DNA of 64,000 nucleotides, taken from NCBI GenBank assembly GCA_023078555.1, contig CM041200.1, positions 8,486,807-8,550,806 of the forward strand, in the 5' to 3' direction. Shown here piece by piece: positions 27,029-39,103 of this stretch. This DNA is from Ulva prolifera. Its lineage: Eukaryota; Chlorophyta; Ulvophyceae; Ulvales; Ulvaceae. A program made the position numbers and the translations under genes. How positions within the stretch are numbered: position 1 is the first letter of the stretch; every line of letters begins with the position of its first letter. The notes beneath the pieces were generated by a model. The model saw nothing but the letters and a program-made list of their open reading frames with translations, had not been told where the DNA came from and ran no database searches.

Positions 27029-30000
27029 CTAGACGCCACTGCTCGGCGCAGAGCTGCCCAGCTGCGAGAGCAGCCCCAGGATGGCCTGCTCCGGCGCATC
27101 CGCCGCAACAGCAGCGCCGTCGCCACCGCCGCCCCCATCACCTTCGGCCTTTGACAGGATCGAGGTCAGCGCGCCCATGTCCACGCCAGCGATCCCACCA
27201 AGCATCGGCGGGGGTGCCGCCACCGCAGCCGGCGGCGGCGCAAATGGCGGCGCCGCCGGAACGTCAGGCGGCGGCGCAGCATGCAGCAGCGTGCCCGGCT
27301 GCGCCGCCGCGACCGCGTACGCTGCCGGCGGCTGCGGCGGAGCCGCATGCGGGACTGCGTACAGCGGCGCCGCCACCGGCGGCGGCGGAGCCGCCGCCGC
27401 CGGCCGCGGCGTGTACAGCGGCCGCCCCTGCGGCGCCGGCGCCGCACCGCGGCGCTTCGCCGTGGCGTCGCCGCGCTGCTGCCGCATCGCGGCCGCCTTG
27501 CTGACGGCCTCGCCGGCGTCCATCATGCTGAGCACCGTCGCCTCGCAGTGGACGTCGTTCGGCCACTGCTCGCGGGCGCCGAGGCGCTTCGGGAGGTCGC
27601 GCTTCGCGGCGGTCGCGTCTGAGAGGCTGTCAAAGTAGAGCACCATGAACTTTGCGGCCGGCGCGACGCTCGTGTGGCGGCCCGCTGTCAGCCGGAATCG
27701 CTCCTTCGCCACCTCCTCCACTCGACCGACCGGCGGGCACGGCCACCGCTGGTCAAACTGAATCTGCACACCACCACCGCCACACGTCAGCTCACGCTCC
27801 CCCCCCACCCCGGACAATGAAACGAATAGCATCTCAAGCAAGGAGCACAAATCCCGAGCAGGTAGTCACCATGGCCACACACCTTCAAAGCATGTGGCTT
27901 CTCACTCCCTGCCGCCCGCCGGTCACCATCCCCTGACATGCGCGGTAACGGCTTCCGCTTGAATGGGTTCTGCGCCGCAGCCTCTGCCTCCGCTGTGTCT
28001 GCCCCTCCAGACGGCGGCCCCCCTGCCGCCGCCCCGGCATCCTCCGCCCCCGCGGTGCCCTCAGGGTGTGGGTTCTCGACCTTGGGCGCCCGCAGCCGGA
28101 CGGCCGGCGGCAAGCCGGCATCGTCCGGCGCCGCGGCGGCGTCGCGGAAGCCGAGGAATGAGGCTTTAGGGTCGCGTGCGTTGCGGCGATCCTGCGCTTG
28201 CTTCTGAGCTTTTATCGCCTCGGCGACCTTGTTTTTCTTGCGGCCGGCCGGGCGGCCACGGCCCGGCTTTGGGCCGGCGCGGCCCCGCTTCCACCTGCAC
28301 GCCGCCGCTGGAATGGAGAAAGGCAAGCATGTAGATGATGATCGTTCAAGATAAGATGTATACACATATGTTTGAATGTTTGTTTCAAACAACACAGTAC
28401 AGGACTTGCACTAGCCCATCATCAGATACCGAGACCAGGATATGTAAACGTTTCTCATAGATACAGATATGTTTTCATCTCCCACAGGATTGCGTCGGAC
28501 AGGTGCCATAAAACATTGGCGCGATCGCTGAGCCTCAGGGGTGGTGGCCTTAAGGTCCATTCTGGAAAACCCAAAACTCAACTGATAAAATGTTATTGAA
28601 ATTTATTGGAGATCTTCTATTCGATAATCACCAGACGCTGAGGCGGCCATACATCCTGGCGCAGTCCATGATCAGACGTGACCACGATAAACAACAGCCA
28701 GGATGCAATGACGAACATGGACCTCGTGATCTGAGAGTCAGCCAAGGGAGCTGTGCTGCAAAGATGGATGATCCATCATGGCTAATGTGGCAAGCACCTC
28801 CGCACCGCCATTCTACAATCACATTGGCCCAACACGCACCTCGGTCCAGCCGGAGCCTCCGCATCCGACCCCGACTCCGCCTCATCCCCGCTCTGGCCCA
28901 CCGCCGCGGCCTCCTCCTCCTCCGAGTCATCTTCCAGGTCCGCCGCGACCGCGGCCACAGCCGCGCGCGCGCCCGCCGCGGCGCTCCGCCGCTTCCGCCC
29001 CCCCGGCTCCACCTCCGCCTCAGGCGGCGGCGGCGGCGGCGCGACGGACTCCGGCAGGATGTTGGCCAGCACTGACAGGCTCTCATCGTCGCCGTCCTTG
29101 TCGCATGTGCGCGGACCGGCGCGGAACGCGGCGAGGCCGGAGAGGAGGCCGGCGACCTCGCTGTCCGCGAGCTTCGCGCGCAGCACCCGCTCGACGATGT
29201 CCACCGCTGCAGCACAGCACAGCGCGCCACGTCAGCGCGAGGCTGTGTTTCACATCCGCCGAGGCAGTTGCGGGCTGCTAAATACTGGACATGAAGCAAG
29301 TGCGAAACAAGAATCCCACGCAGGACACATGTCACACACACTCACCACACCCCCGGCACGAGACAGCAGCGCATGTGGAGGATTCAGGGTGACGAGGTTT
29401 GTCTGAGGCACTAGCAAGAACCACGATCAGATACAAACGATGGCCCATCAACACAAAAGGTACAAAAACCAGCTCACAAACACCAGCTCACAAACAACAC
29501 GGGCCACAGGAACCGGGCGACTCAGCTGATGCAGGGCCTAAACAACTCAGCCAAAACAACAGGGCACACCTGCGGCGCCGGCGATGCCGTGGCGGCCAGC
29601 GAGCTCGCCGGCGGCGGCGGAGCCGTCCGCGGCGGGGGGCTCGGCGAGGGTGCCGAGCTGCTTCAAGAGGAGGCGCAGCACGGAGTCGTCCTGGCGGTGC
29701 ACCGCGAGGCGGCGCAGCAGTGCGGCCGGCAGCACCATCGACGCCGTCTCCGCCGCGTGCGCCCCCAGCAGCTCCTGCACGTTCGCTCACACCAATTCAC
29801 TTCATTGACCATGCACCATACTCTGTGTACCACGTACCACTTCAGTGAACATGGAGACGGCCCCACTCAGGCACGCCGGGTGTTTGCGTGTGCCGCGAGC
29901 GCTGGCTAGTGAGATGGTCCAATTGCCGTACACATCGTCCTGCCAGCTGAGACATCAGACACAGGGTGTCGCGGGATGGCGCGAGAGCTTTAGAAATGAG

Positions 30001-33000
30001 GGCTTGATGAGCTCGTGGGTGCGCGGCACGGCTGGACCAGGCAGCAGTCCCTGGGACTGCGGCGTGGGCGAAGCACACATGCCTGAGGAGCGGTCGAACC
30101 AAACACTTGAGACATTGGACGAGAAACCTGCATGCCAGCTGCAGCGGCCACAACAATCGCACCGGCACGCGGCGGATGGACTCGCTGCCACATGCCAGTT
30201 GCAGACGGGCCGAGCTTCCGGTACAACCTGGTGCCAATCGCATTCATTCACGTTGCACCCACGCCCGAAATGTGAGCAATCACATACATTTGTTGGCATC
30301 AGTCCCCTTAGCCACCAGGATGTTGCAAACGGGCACATTTGCAACATCAGAAAAGCGAGTTGGCACAACACCCAGAGTGACACATTGGAATCAGGCTATC
30401 TTGTACGCTACATCAATGTGGCCTTAGGAGCCCGCGCTATGTGGCATGAAGGGGTCTCCACTCACACCCCTGTAGCACCTCAACCCTGGGCTGCAAACTT
30501 GAAAAAGCGTCGAAGACAAGATCCACTGCAACTGTCAGAAGTGCGTGCCTGCTCAAAGGGGAGCATCCAGGTGAGGTAGTGTGCCTGGAGGCGCGCCGCG
30601 AGGGTAGGGACGCTCGGCGCGGCGGCCTCGTTGGACGTGACCCAGCACGCCTTGGCCATCTTGCGCCACGCCGTCATGTCCTCGCTGCCGTGCACCGTCT
30701 CGCCGTGGCCCTGCACCGCAGCGCCAACATTTGCGGTTCGGGAGTTGCCTCCGAATGCGGCCGCGCTTCCAGCGGGGGTGGGCCAGACAAGCACACAACG
30801 TAAGTAGGTGAACATTGATGAGATTCTCCAGAAGATTTTGGATTCTTTGGGGGGGGCGGGGGGCGACATTGCCTGGGAGCGGCATGCCGTGTCGTTTCAA
30901 TGAGGACAGATTGTTGCAACGACTACGCCCTCAAAGGCATCACCAGCGCGTGCTGTGGCGTCATCCGGACTGGGCTCCGCCACGGAGGGTGGTGGCATAC
31001 ACCAGGCGGGTTGGGACGTGCACTGCATAGCGCTTCACGCAGATCGCCAGACATCTGACGGTCGATGCAGTGAAGCACACACTGTCGCCCCGGTCATGCG
31101 TGCGCATCCTTCTGCGCACTGTCTTGACCCCGCGGCGCTGACCACCCGCGCAAAGCGCACCGAGGCGATGCTACAGACAGGTGCTCCCCGGCTTATGTGC
31201 GCCCGTAGTACGGGGGGAAGGAATGGGGGGCACACACCTGTGCTGCGCATGCGGCCCAGAAGCCACCCCGTACCGCCACGCTCCGGAACAGCTCTGCAGC
31301 GTCCAGCAGCATCCCGCGCTCCACCAGCAGCGGCAGCACGCACCCCCGCGCCCGCCAGAAGCCCCGCAGCGCGTCGAGCAGCTGCGCCTCGTGCTGCGCG
31401 GCGAGCAGCGGCAGCGCGCGCAGCGTGTGCAGCGGCACACATACAGCTGCCGCGATGCAGAGCGCGCGCGGCGGCTGCGCCGCGCTGAGGGGGGACTGCG
31501 GCCTGCACAGCACACAGCACGCGCTCGTCAGCTGCGTAGGGTCGCAGCATCACACCGGCGGCTTGAGCACACCCCATGCACATGCGCCCTAGCGCACACC
31601 GCGCCGACCATCACCGACCAATCCAGAGGGTATGTAACACCGCGATCTGGCGACGCGATAAGAGTCTGCTCTGCATGGCGGGCCCACACCGAGTTGCGCT
31701 GACCCAGCCCTCGAGCCTTCGAACTCCCCGCCAATCCAAATGGTTTCACAGTGGTACATGGGGTTCTCCGCACCTCTCAGGCGGCAGCGCGACCTCCGGC
31801 GGCGGCCCCGGGTCGTTCTCCGGCAGGTCCCCCCGCTCCTGCGCCGCAGCCCATGCGTCGCTCCGCCGGTGCCACTCATGGTACTCCGCACACCGCGAGT
31901 CCGCCCACGCGGCGACGAGCGCGTCGCGCGTGACCTGCGCCGTTGCGGCGTCGGCATGCGGCCGCACGCGCGTGCCCTCCGCGATCTTGAACAGGGCTGC
32001 CGTGTTCTGGGGGTTGAGGATCGTGTCGTACGAGGTGAAGATGTGGGTGTTGCGCGCGAGCTGGCGCAGCCGCACGAGGAGCTTGCGCACGCGGATCTTC
32101 GCGGGGGTGAGGCGGATGCAGCCCTCCGCCGCCGCGGACCTGCAGCACGCAGCACGCAGCATGTGAGTGAGCCGCCGGGGTGCTGCCCTGGAAGGTGTGT
32201 GCGCCGTGCGTTTGACGGGAACTTCCTGCGCAGCGCAGCACAGCACCCCACTGCCGGAAGGGGAAGCAGGAAGTGAGATTGCATGTTCCTGGTTTCGGTG
32301 AGGTGACGGCATTTCGTGCAACGCTGGAGATGCATGGCTGAATCGCTGATCATGAGCTGGAAGCGGGAGGGTGGGGAGGCGCACATGCATGGCTGCGCTG
32401 GCGCGTGGATGCAGATCGTATGCACTGCCGCCGTGGGCCGGGGACCCTGCGGCATCGCTGCCAATGCAGTGGTCCAAACGCTCGACATAGACTTCTTGCA
32501 CGGTGGCGCGATGGCAGTGGTTGGACCGGGGGAGCGGATGACCGGCTACCCCCGACCTCGAGGCCCCAGCTCTCTGTGGCAAGAGGCAGGTTGTGGCAAT
32601 GCAGTCACGTGACCGGTGCACCGTGCATGCATTGCGGCAGCGGGGCGCAGGTGCAGCCGGTGAGTGGGCGCAGAGCGTGCGTGCGTCTGCATCAGGACCC
32701 ACAAGTCGCAAGAATTCCAGGGGATGCATAAAAACGTGTGTGTAAAGGGGCGCACTCGAGCTGGTCATACACCGGCAGGCTGCGGGGGATCAAGTGCACG
32801 ATGTCCGCCTCGCTGGACACGATCTCCACCGGCAGATCCTCCGGCCACGGCCTCTCGTTCAGGCCCCGCGCCCACAGTGCCAGCTCCGCGTCCCCCTCCC
32901 CCTCCTGATCCCCCTCCGCCACCTGCTCCTCCGGCGCAGGAATCTGGTCGTTCACCTCGGGCTTCACCTCGGGCTTGACCCGGCTGCCTCGGCCGCGGCC

Positions 33001-36000
33001 GCGGCCGCGGCCCCGGCCGCGGCCACGGCCGCGTCCGGGGCCGCCACGCGCCTCCTGCGTCGCGAGCTGCACCGCCGCAAACGCCGCGCGTTTCTTCAGC
33101 GGCACGTCCTCGTCAGCGCTCTCGTCAGCGGGCCCGTCGCCGGCATCGTCCGCCGAGAGGTGCACCCCCTCGCTCTGCGCGCTCGAGCCGCCGCCGCCGG
33201 CGGCCCCCCCTGACACATCACTCCGCCGCGCCGCCTTTGCGGCCCCCCTGGCCAAATCCCCGTCCTCCTCCGCGCTGCTACCGCTGCCGTCTCCTGGCCC
33301 CCGCATCGCCGCCTTGGCCGCTGCGGCGGACAGGCCCTTCTCCCCGCCCTTCGCCTTCGGCGGCCGCCCCGGCTTGTTCTTACGCGGCTGGCCGCTAACT
33401 TTAGCAGACTTCGCCGTCGGCCCACCGTCGCTCTTGGCACGGGGGCGTTTCTTCGGCTGCTCCGCGGCGCCGTTTGTGGCGGCGGCGTGGTGGCCGTCTG
33501 GGGCTGACTTGCGTTTCGATGCGGGGGTGACTGCACACGCGGGGACACGTCAGACCACGGAGCAGAGATCGCCGAGCGGATCGCCGAGCGGATGGACAGT
33601 GCGCCTGGCTCTCAGGTGCAGCACGCTGGCTGGTAAAGTAAAGTAACATCTGAATTTACTGAGCCGTATCCTATTGGACATTGACAACTCCGAATTAACG
33701 GGACCACATATGCCGAAGGGGTAAACCACCTGGAAACCCCCCTCGGACGACCGTACGCAACTCTCGGCTGGGGCACCAATGGAGCGCTGGTGTACTGCCC
33801 GTGCTGCCAAGCCCCCGTACGGCGGTTATGCTGCAACACGTCCCCACCTATCCAGCCAAAACAGGGGCGGGGGATGTGCACAGCGGACGGGAGCAGCGGC
33901 AGCTTCGAGCGGCAACAGCCACGCAAGGGCTTTGACAGGGGCTGATATTCCACGCTCAGAACAACGGGGCAGACAAGACCCTGTCCCACACAGGCGTAAG
34001 CAAGGCGGCCCCGTGGGAGGACAGCGCGTGTGCAGAGGGTGGGAGGGAGGGGCGCGCACCCATCGCGTGCTTGCACATCTGACGCTGCACCGCGCGCGGC
34101 GCCTGATAGAACCGCCGCCACACGACCATCCGCTCCGCAACCTTCAGCGCCGCGTAGCGCTCCGCCGCCGCGTCCTCCGGCGCCGCCGTGCCCTCCAGCA
34201 GCGGCAGCCTCACGATCGTCGGGTCCCGCGCGGCGGCGCGCAGCAGCGCGGCGCCAGCCGCGGGGTCAAACGCCGCGCCCTCGGCGGCCGAGAGCTGCGG
34301 GAAGAGGTCCTCGAAGGAGAAGTCGGCGTCCGGGACGATTGTGGGGTCGTAGACGATGGCTTCGGTGCGGAAGTCCAGGGGCTCGTGCGTGGTGGCGGGC
34401 GCGTCGCCGGCACGACGGTCGCGCAGCTCCGCCGCTTCCTCAACCGCGCGCTCGAAGCGCCCCGCGAGGTTCGCCCCCTGCACGTATGTGTTTACTTACA
34501 AAAGAACAAATTCCGGGCATGCTACCAGTTCGCAGAGTCCATTCTCAAACCTGTTCACTCATTCATGGCACTAGACCGGGCACGAACTTGCACTGCAGCC
34601 CTGCCGTCAAAACCTACCCAAGATTGAAGCCCAACACGGAGCACCGTCTTGACGTATATATGTACATAGACATGTCCAATGGGACGTTGACGAGCCCAAG
34701 GTCCGAGGGACTGAACGAGGCATCCAAGCCATGTGCGTGTGTGGCAGTGTTGCTAGGGGCCCTCGACGCAACGTCGCCCGTGGTGCCTCCCCAATCTGCA
34801 TCTGTGCGGGTCTCGGGCGTCTGGGTGAGAGATGCAGGACAGCGACGGCAAGCATCCCGGGTCGGGGGAGGGGTCGCGGCAAAGAGTGCATGATGCTGCT
34901 GTTGTGGCCTCTTGCGTGAGGTGGCCACGGGGGCCAGATGCTAACAGGACGGGGCATTGCGAGGCATTACAATGCGTGCAGCAAACGCATGGGGTGCAAG
35001 GTGAATCACACGCAATGACGCCATGGTACAACGACGTAGATTTGGATGGACGCGGCCACAACCTTGGCATTCATTGACACACGTACAATACAGTAGGTGC
35101 AGGGGGCGTGTTGCGTCTGGCTCAGTCATTGGAAGTGCATCACAACCGGGTGATACATGATCGCAGGGGATGTCGCCTTCAGGTGACCTGGCATGCAGAG
35201 CGCGCGGACGGAGGGAGTGATGTAGCAAAGTAGCCTGAATTCGGAGCGCCTGGGTCGAGAAACTCAGTTCAAGACCGCCTATGGCAATAACCATCATCTC
35301 GTGAGGAATGGCTGATGCCGGAGGCAGTGCCGTGCGTGTTGCACCAGGGGCAGCAGAGCAGCCACCATCCATGCGGTTACAATTACATGCACGACAAGGC
35401 GTTGACAAGCGGCCGCTACGGGAGCGGTTGCGTGCTTTACTTAGCTGGGCTACCAGAGAACTGCAGGAATTTGTGGCCTTTGGCAGACAGAATGATACCA
35501 CATGCTCATCCGAAGCAGAGCTGCGGCGGTCAGCATTCATTGGTAGCGGTCAGCAGTGGGGCTGTGCTCTCTTGAGGCCTGGAGGCGCTGGTGGGTCGAG
35601 AGCTGGTCAAGGCATCACAGACAGGAGTGCAGCCGCTGAAACTGTGGACCACACAGCGCTCATGCGGCCTGCAAAGTCGGGTGCATTGCACAAGGAAGAC
35701 CCGGGAAGCAGGGTCTGCTCGACATGGAGAGATGTTATCATGGGGCCATTGCCCTCTGCTTGCAATGCTGTTTCGGCTGGACCTATGTGCAGGACTATGT
35801 TCCGTCGATAAGAGCGCATAGATTTGGTGGCGCAGAATGCTTGAGGATTGAGTGGTTAGGGCATGCCGATGGTGCTGTACGGTCGGGCAGTGCCTGGATG
35901 CTGACATTGGACTGGACGAGTGCGTTCCCGCGGCAGGTACAGTCTAGTGACGCAGATATACATCGTCAGATAGCAGTAGACGGGCAATACTGTGACAGAG

Positions 36001-36479
36001 GGCACGGCTGCAGCTTAATTCGAGGTCACAGAAAGCTGCGCCTACAGGACTGTGCTTGAATTGCCAATTGCGATGAAAGTCAAGAACTTGTGAAAGCATG
36101 AGTTCACAACCCGTGAGTATCTCTACACAAATGGTATTGTGTAGAGGCGGCCTTACCAGCAAGAAGGATAATGCGATGCAGACAGGTGGCGTAGAGGCAA
36201 CACTTGTGAACATCAGGAGCCACGGCAACAGGATGTACGCACCAACTTCTTCTTGTCTGCCACAGCAACTAGCCTCTCACGATGCTTTTCGAAGTCGCTG
36301 ATCGCGTATGTGTCGAGCCAGCCGTACGAGTTGTCGCCGAAAAAGCTCACAAGGGACTGGCCGGGCTTCCCCCGAGCCCGGACTTTCTGTAACGCTGCTT
36401 CGGGGTCCATGATCTGCCCAGGCCACCTGGGATAGCCTTTGATGCTGCCCCATACTAGATCGCCCACTTCCCAACCCAT
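27029..36479 (-). CDS. PWWP / AT-hook / ARID chromatin protein
   Basis: Ten exons on the minus strand (36479-36243, 34477-34060, 33530-32756, 32139-31774, 31502-31238, 30710-30549, 29774-29570, 29206-28840, 28294-27883, 27763-27029), all joins in phase, give 1313 residues. Domain order: PWWP at the N-terminus (GDLVWGSIKGYPRWPGQI, FFGDNSYGWL); an RFERAVEEA helix typical after plant PWWP domains; an AT-hook (KNKPGRPPKAKG); an acidic and RG-repeat linker; a helical segment around IRVRKLLVRLRQLARNTHI; an ARID domain assembled from exons 5-6 (FWRARGC..AELFRSVAVRGGF, then WRKMAKACW..LPFE); a second basic GRGRPAGRKK block; and a Pro/Ala-rich tail. It probably binds methylated nucleosomes and AT-rich DNA. 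The sixth intron needs a GC donor. The first intron (1.77 kb) contains a retroelement-end fragment. Confidence 0.85.
33633..33719 (+). repeat. Dispersed repeat family A, copy 4
   Basis: Lies in the second intron of the PWWP-ARID gene. It has GTAAAGTAA, then TCTGAATTTACTGAGCCGTA, then GGACATTGACAACTCCG, then GGACCACATATGCCGA. It is the fullest single-orientation copy and extends as far as the dyad centre of the 7.0-kb palindrome. Confidence 0.75.
34484..34660 (+). repeat. End fragment of the 59.6-kb retroelement
   Basis: Begins GTATGTGTTTACTTACAAAA and continues with TTCCGGGCA, CATGGCACTAGACCGGGCACGA, AAGATTGAAGCCC and CACGGAGCAC. It parallels the left end of the element at 59614-59790 over roughly 170 bp. 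Its frame is broken by stops. It starts four bases from the exon 2 acceptor of the minus-strand PWWP-ARID gene, so element sequence forms the end of that intron. Confidence 0.75.
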
Positions 36480-36827
36480 TCCGATTTGCGACCGCGCGGT
36501 CTGCTGGTTGGGAACAGAGTCCGACTCAGTGACTTCTGTGTCTATATGTCTTTGCCTCTATGCGCACGGCCCATCAGACTGTGATCGTTGGCCAACGCTT
36601 GACAGCGACTGATCTATCGCGACGCCTGCAACTCAGGCGTTCAATTCGCCCCAGCTCAGCGGCAATTGCAAAACGAAAATCGTATCGAAAGACACCAGCC
36701 TTGGATGCAGCAGTGGCAGATCACCTAAGACTTTGCAGACTGATCTGATTGTTCACGGAGCGCGCCCAGCGTCTGAATCATGGCGGTTGTGCGGATTACC
36801 ATGCAAGCATTCAAAATGTTCCATCGT
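36480..36827. other. Gap between two minus-strand genes
   Basis: 348 bp between the orphan gene's stop and the PWWP-ARID start. It is the likely promoter region of the PWWP-ARID gene. Nothing else was seen. Confidence 0.5.
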
Positions 36828-38237
36828 TCAGGTAACTTCCTTCAGTGCGAGCGCAGAATCATCTTGCTGCATTGCCATGACCGGACGTCGAAATAAAAAA
36901 GAGCGAGATCCCTTCCGCTCTAAGTTGCGCATGCATGGCAACTCACCTTGCTCCACACCGCGTCGACCATGGCCATGGATGCGTTTATGGCTTGACTGAC
37001 GCAGGCGTCTGATGAGGCCTTTGGTAAGCCCGACAGTTGAAACGTCGGTTTGTCATAATCATACACAGATGTCAGATCATCCAGTGAATTGTCCACTTCA
37101 GATGGTACACCGGGCTGACAGCGCGACGGTGTCGGTGACTTGCTATGTGTAGAACGCATAAAGTTGGAGGGGCGATAGTACGTGAGCACTTGTGCCCCCG
37201 GATGCCCAGCTCACTGAGTTGTAGCGCAGGAACAAAGCGTTCCGTTCTGCAGCCAGAATCCGTGTGTAAGGCTGCCAACGTATTCAGTGCAGTGGATAAA
37301 ATTATCCACAACTACCTTGTGACTGGTTCACATCGAGTGCTTGCACTCGCTGCAACTGTTTTTGCAATGTGTCTCCTACTGGAATATCTGCTGTTTGCGC
37401 CGATGTCAGAGCAGCGCGTGCAAGGTGCAAGGAACACACAGGTAGAGTATCGATACTGAAATCATCAATGGTTTAATGTACTTTCTGCATGACCGCATAG
37501 TGCTGCTTGGGCTGTCCGGGTCATGAAGCTCAACTCCAAGATCTTGTCACGTTCAGTGATTGAGCTACAATGGCACTGGGATCAATGCGAACTCAGTAAG
37601 CTATGGCTGTGAATGTGTTTAGTAGTGATGTTTGTCAAGCTGCAAACGGGGCAGACAGCCTGATCATGGACAGGTGTTACTACAGCTGCCAACAAGAAAT
37701 CCCATTTTCCACAAGGTGCTGACAGCAAGTGTTTGCTGTGAAAGCAATAGGAAGCTGATTATTACATCTCCGTCAACCGTTATGTCGTGCATCAGAAAGA
37801 ACTGCACTATAGCTTAAAATCCGCACTGAAGAGGACAGAGACTGGCAGCTCCAAGATAATCACCGCATCTCAATGATAGCATCACATTTTCTGCATTTCG
37901 CGAATTTGATTTGCGTGCTAGGTGGGTCTCCGGATCAAGTTTGCGTGGTTGCGATGCTATGCGGCCTGTCGTGGTTTTCTACCATGAGATGGCTGGAGCT
38001 TGTAAAGTTTGTTCCTCGAAGACACCAGCACCACTGCAAACTCTCCTGCTTTAAGACTGAACATTTTCGATGACAACCTTGTAATGGCTGAAGAATGTCT
38101 GTCACACTGTGCACCAACCGCTTATTGTGCAGCGCAACCAACCTGTCCAAAGTGGATGTAGTTTTGCCACCCAGAATGCTGATAGGTGTAAGGGCCATGC
38201 TGCTGCCTGTCTCCGTTACAGTACGTTGCCGCGCCAT
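36828..38237 (-). CDS. Uncharacterised 210-residue protein, five exons
   Basis: I do not recognise this family. A phase-consistent model uses exons 38237-38078, 37735-37684, 37455-37316, 37188-36947 and 36866-36828. The start MARQRTVTETGSSMALTP leads into a helical stretch (LVALHNKRLVHSVTDILQPL) and a likely coiled coil (TLQKQLQRVQALDVNQSQ). A Ser/Pro-rich section follows, then VYDYDKPTFQLSGLP and the C-terminus WSKQDDSALALKEVT. The last large exon ends at a strong GTGAGT donor. The 52-bp second exon is the least certain. Codon use is less GC-biased than in the left half of the window. An upstream exon at 38430-38774 could extend the N-terminus in phase. Helical content suggests a subunit of a complex; this is only an inference. 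Confidence 0.55.
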
Positions 38238-38429
38238 GATGCAGGCACGGGCAAGAGGCTTCAATTACAAAAAGATTTTGCAGACACAACTGTGATTGAT
38301 CAACTCCCCAGGGACTTCATGCGAGGAGACCGTGTGGTACGTTGGGAGTCCAGTACATGATACTTCAAGTGACTTCTGGCTTTCCTATCTTGTCGAGTGA
38401 GGGACCGTGCACCGCATAAACTTGCAGAC

Positions 38430-38774
38430 CTTGGTAGCGGTCAGGATTTGTGTGCGCTGCAAGGAGCTGGTAATATTAGTCTTGGAGATGATGTGGTTAT
38501 TGTGCGCTTGTGCTGGTGTGGTTCTTTTTGTACTCTTGGGTGTGTTGCTGTTACGCCGCGCCGAAGTGGCTGGGGTGACTTGACAGTGTTCTTCGGGGGG
38601 CAGTGCTGTGATGGAGTTGCAAGGCATTGCGCTTCCCTGCGGTGCCTGCGGTGCTAAGTTCTTCAAAGCCTGGCTCTTCGAGTCTACCCCTTGAAGATAG
38701 ACACGGAATTGCACACAGATTAAAACAACAGAAGAGCAGTACTCCCAGAACGGAGCATGCAAAGGTGACATCAT
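38430..38774 (-). other. Candidate 5' exon of the orphan gene
   Basis: An open frame ends at a possible donor (ACCAAG then GTCTGC) in phase with an acceptor at 38258, which would lengthen the orphan protein by up to about 120 residues. Its content is Ser/Thr/Asn/Lys-rich (NTPKSTKRTTPAQ). It could instead be 5' untranslated or non-coding sequence. The rest of 38238-39103 shows nothing, and must hold the promoters of this gene and of the divergent thioredoxin gene. Confidence 0.3.
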
Positions 38775-39103
38775 TCGATCACTGCAGTTAGCGTGATTAT
38801 TGTAAGATGGGGAAAAGCGACGTGTCTGCTGCGTTCACGATCCGATGCAGGACGCCCGGTGGTCGTCGACCAAACGTGGTTTCGGCACTGTCATCGCCGT
38901 ACGTGCATGCGGGGCTACTCACCCAGCCCAGCAGCGCTGGAAGACTTGACAGCGCACCCTTTCGCGACCGTAACTATGCTCAGAGACTGCCTTCTGACAC
39001 GCAGCTCGAAACATCCGTCTCAATAACGGTACAGCACTTGCGGTCGCTTGGCACCATTTTCTAGAACCTGCGGATTGCGTCTGAGGTTCCAGCAATCAAC
39101 AAA

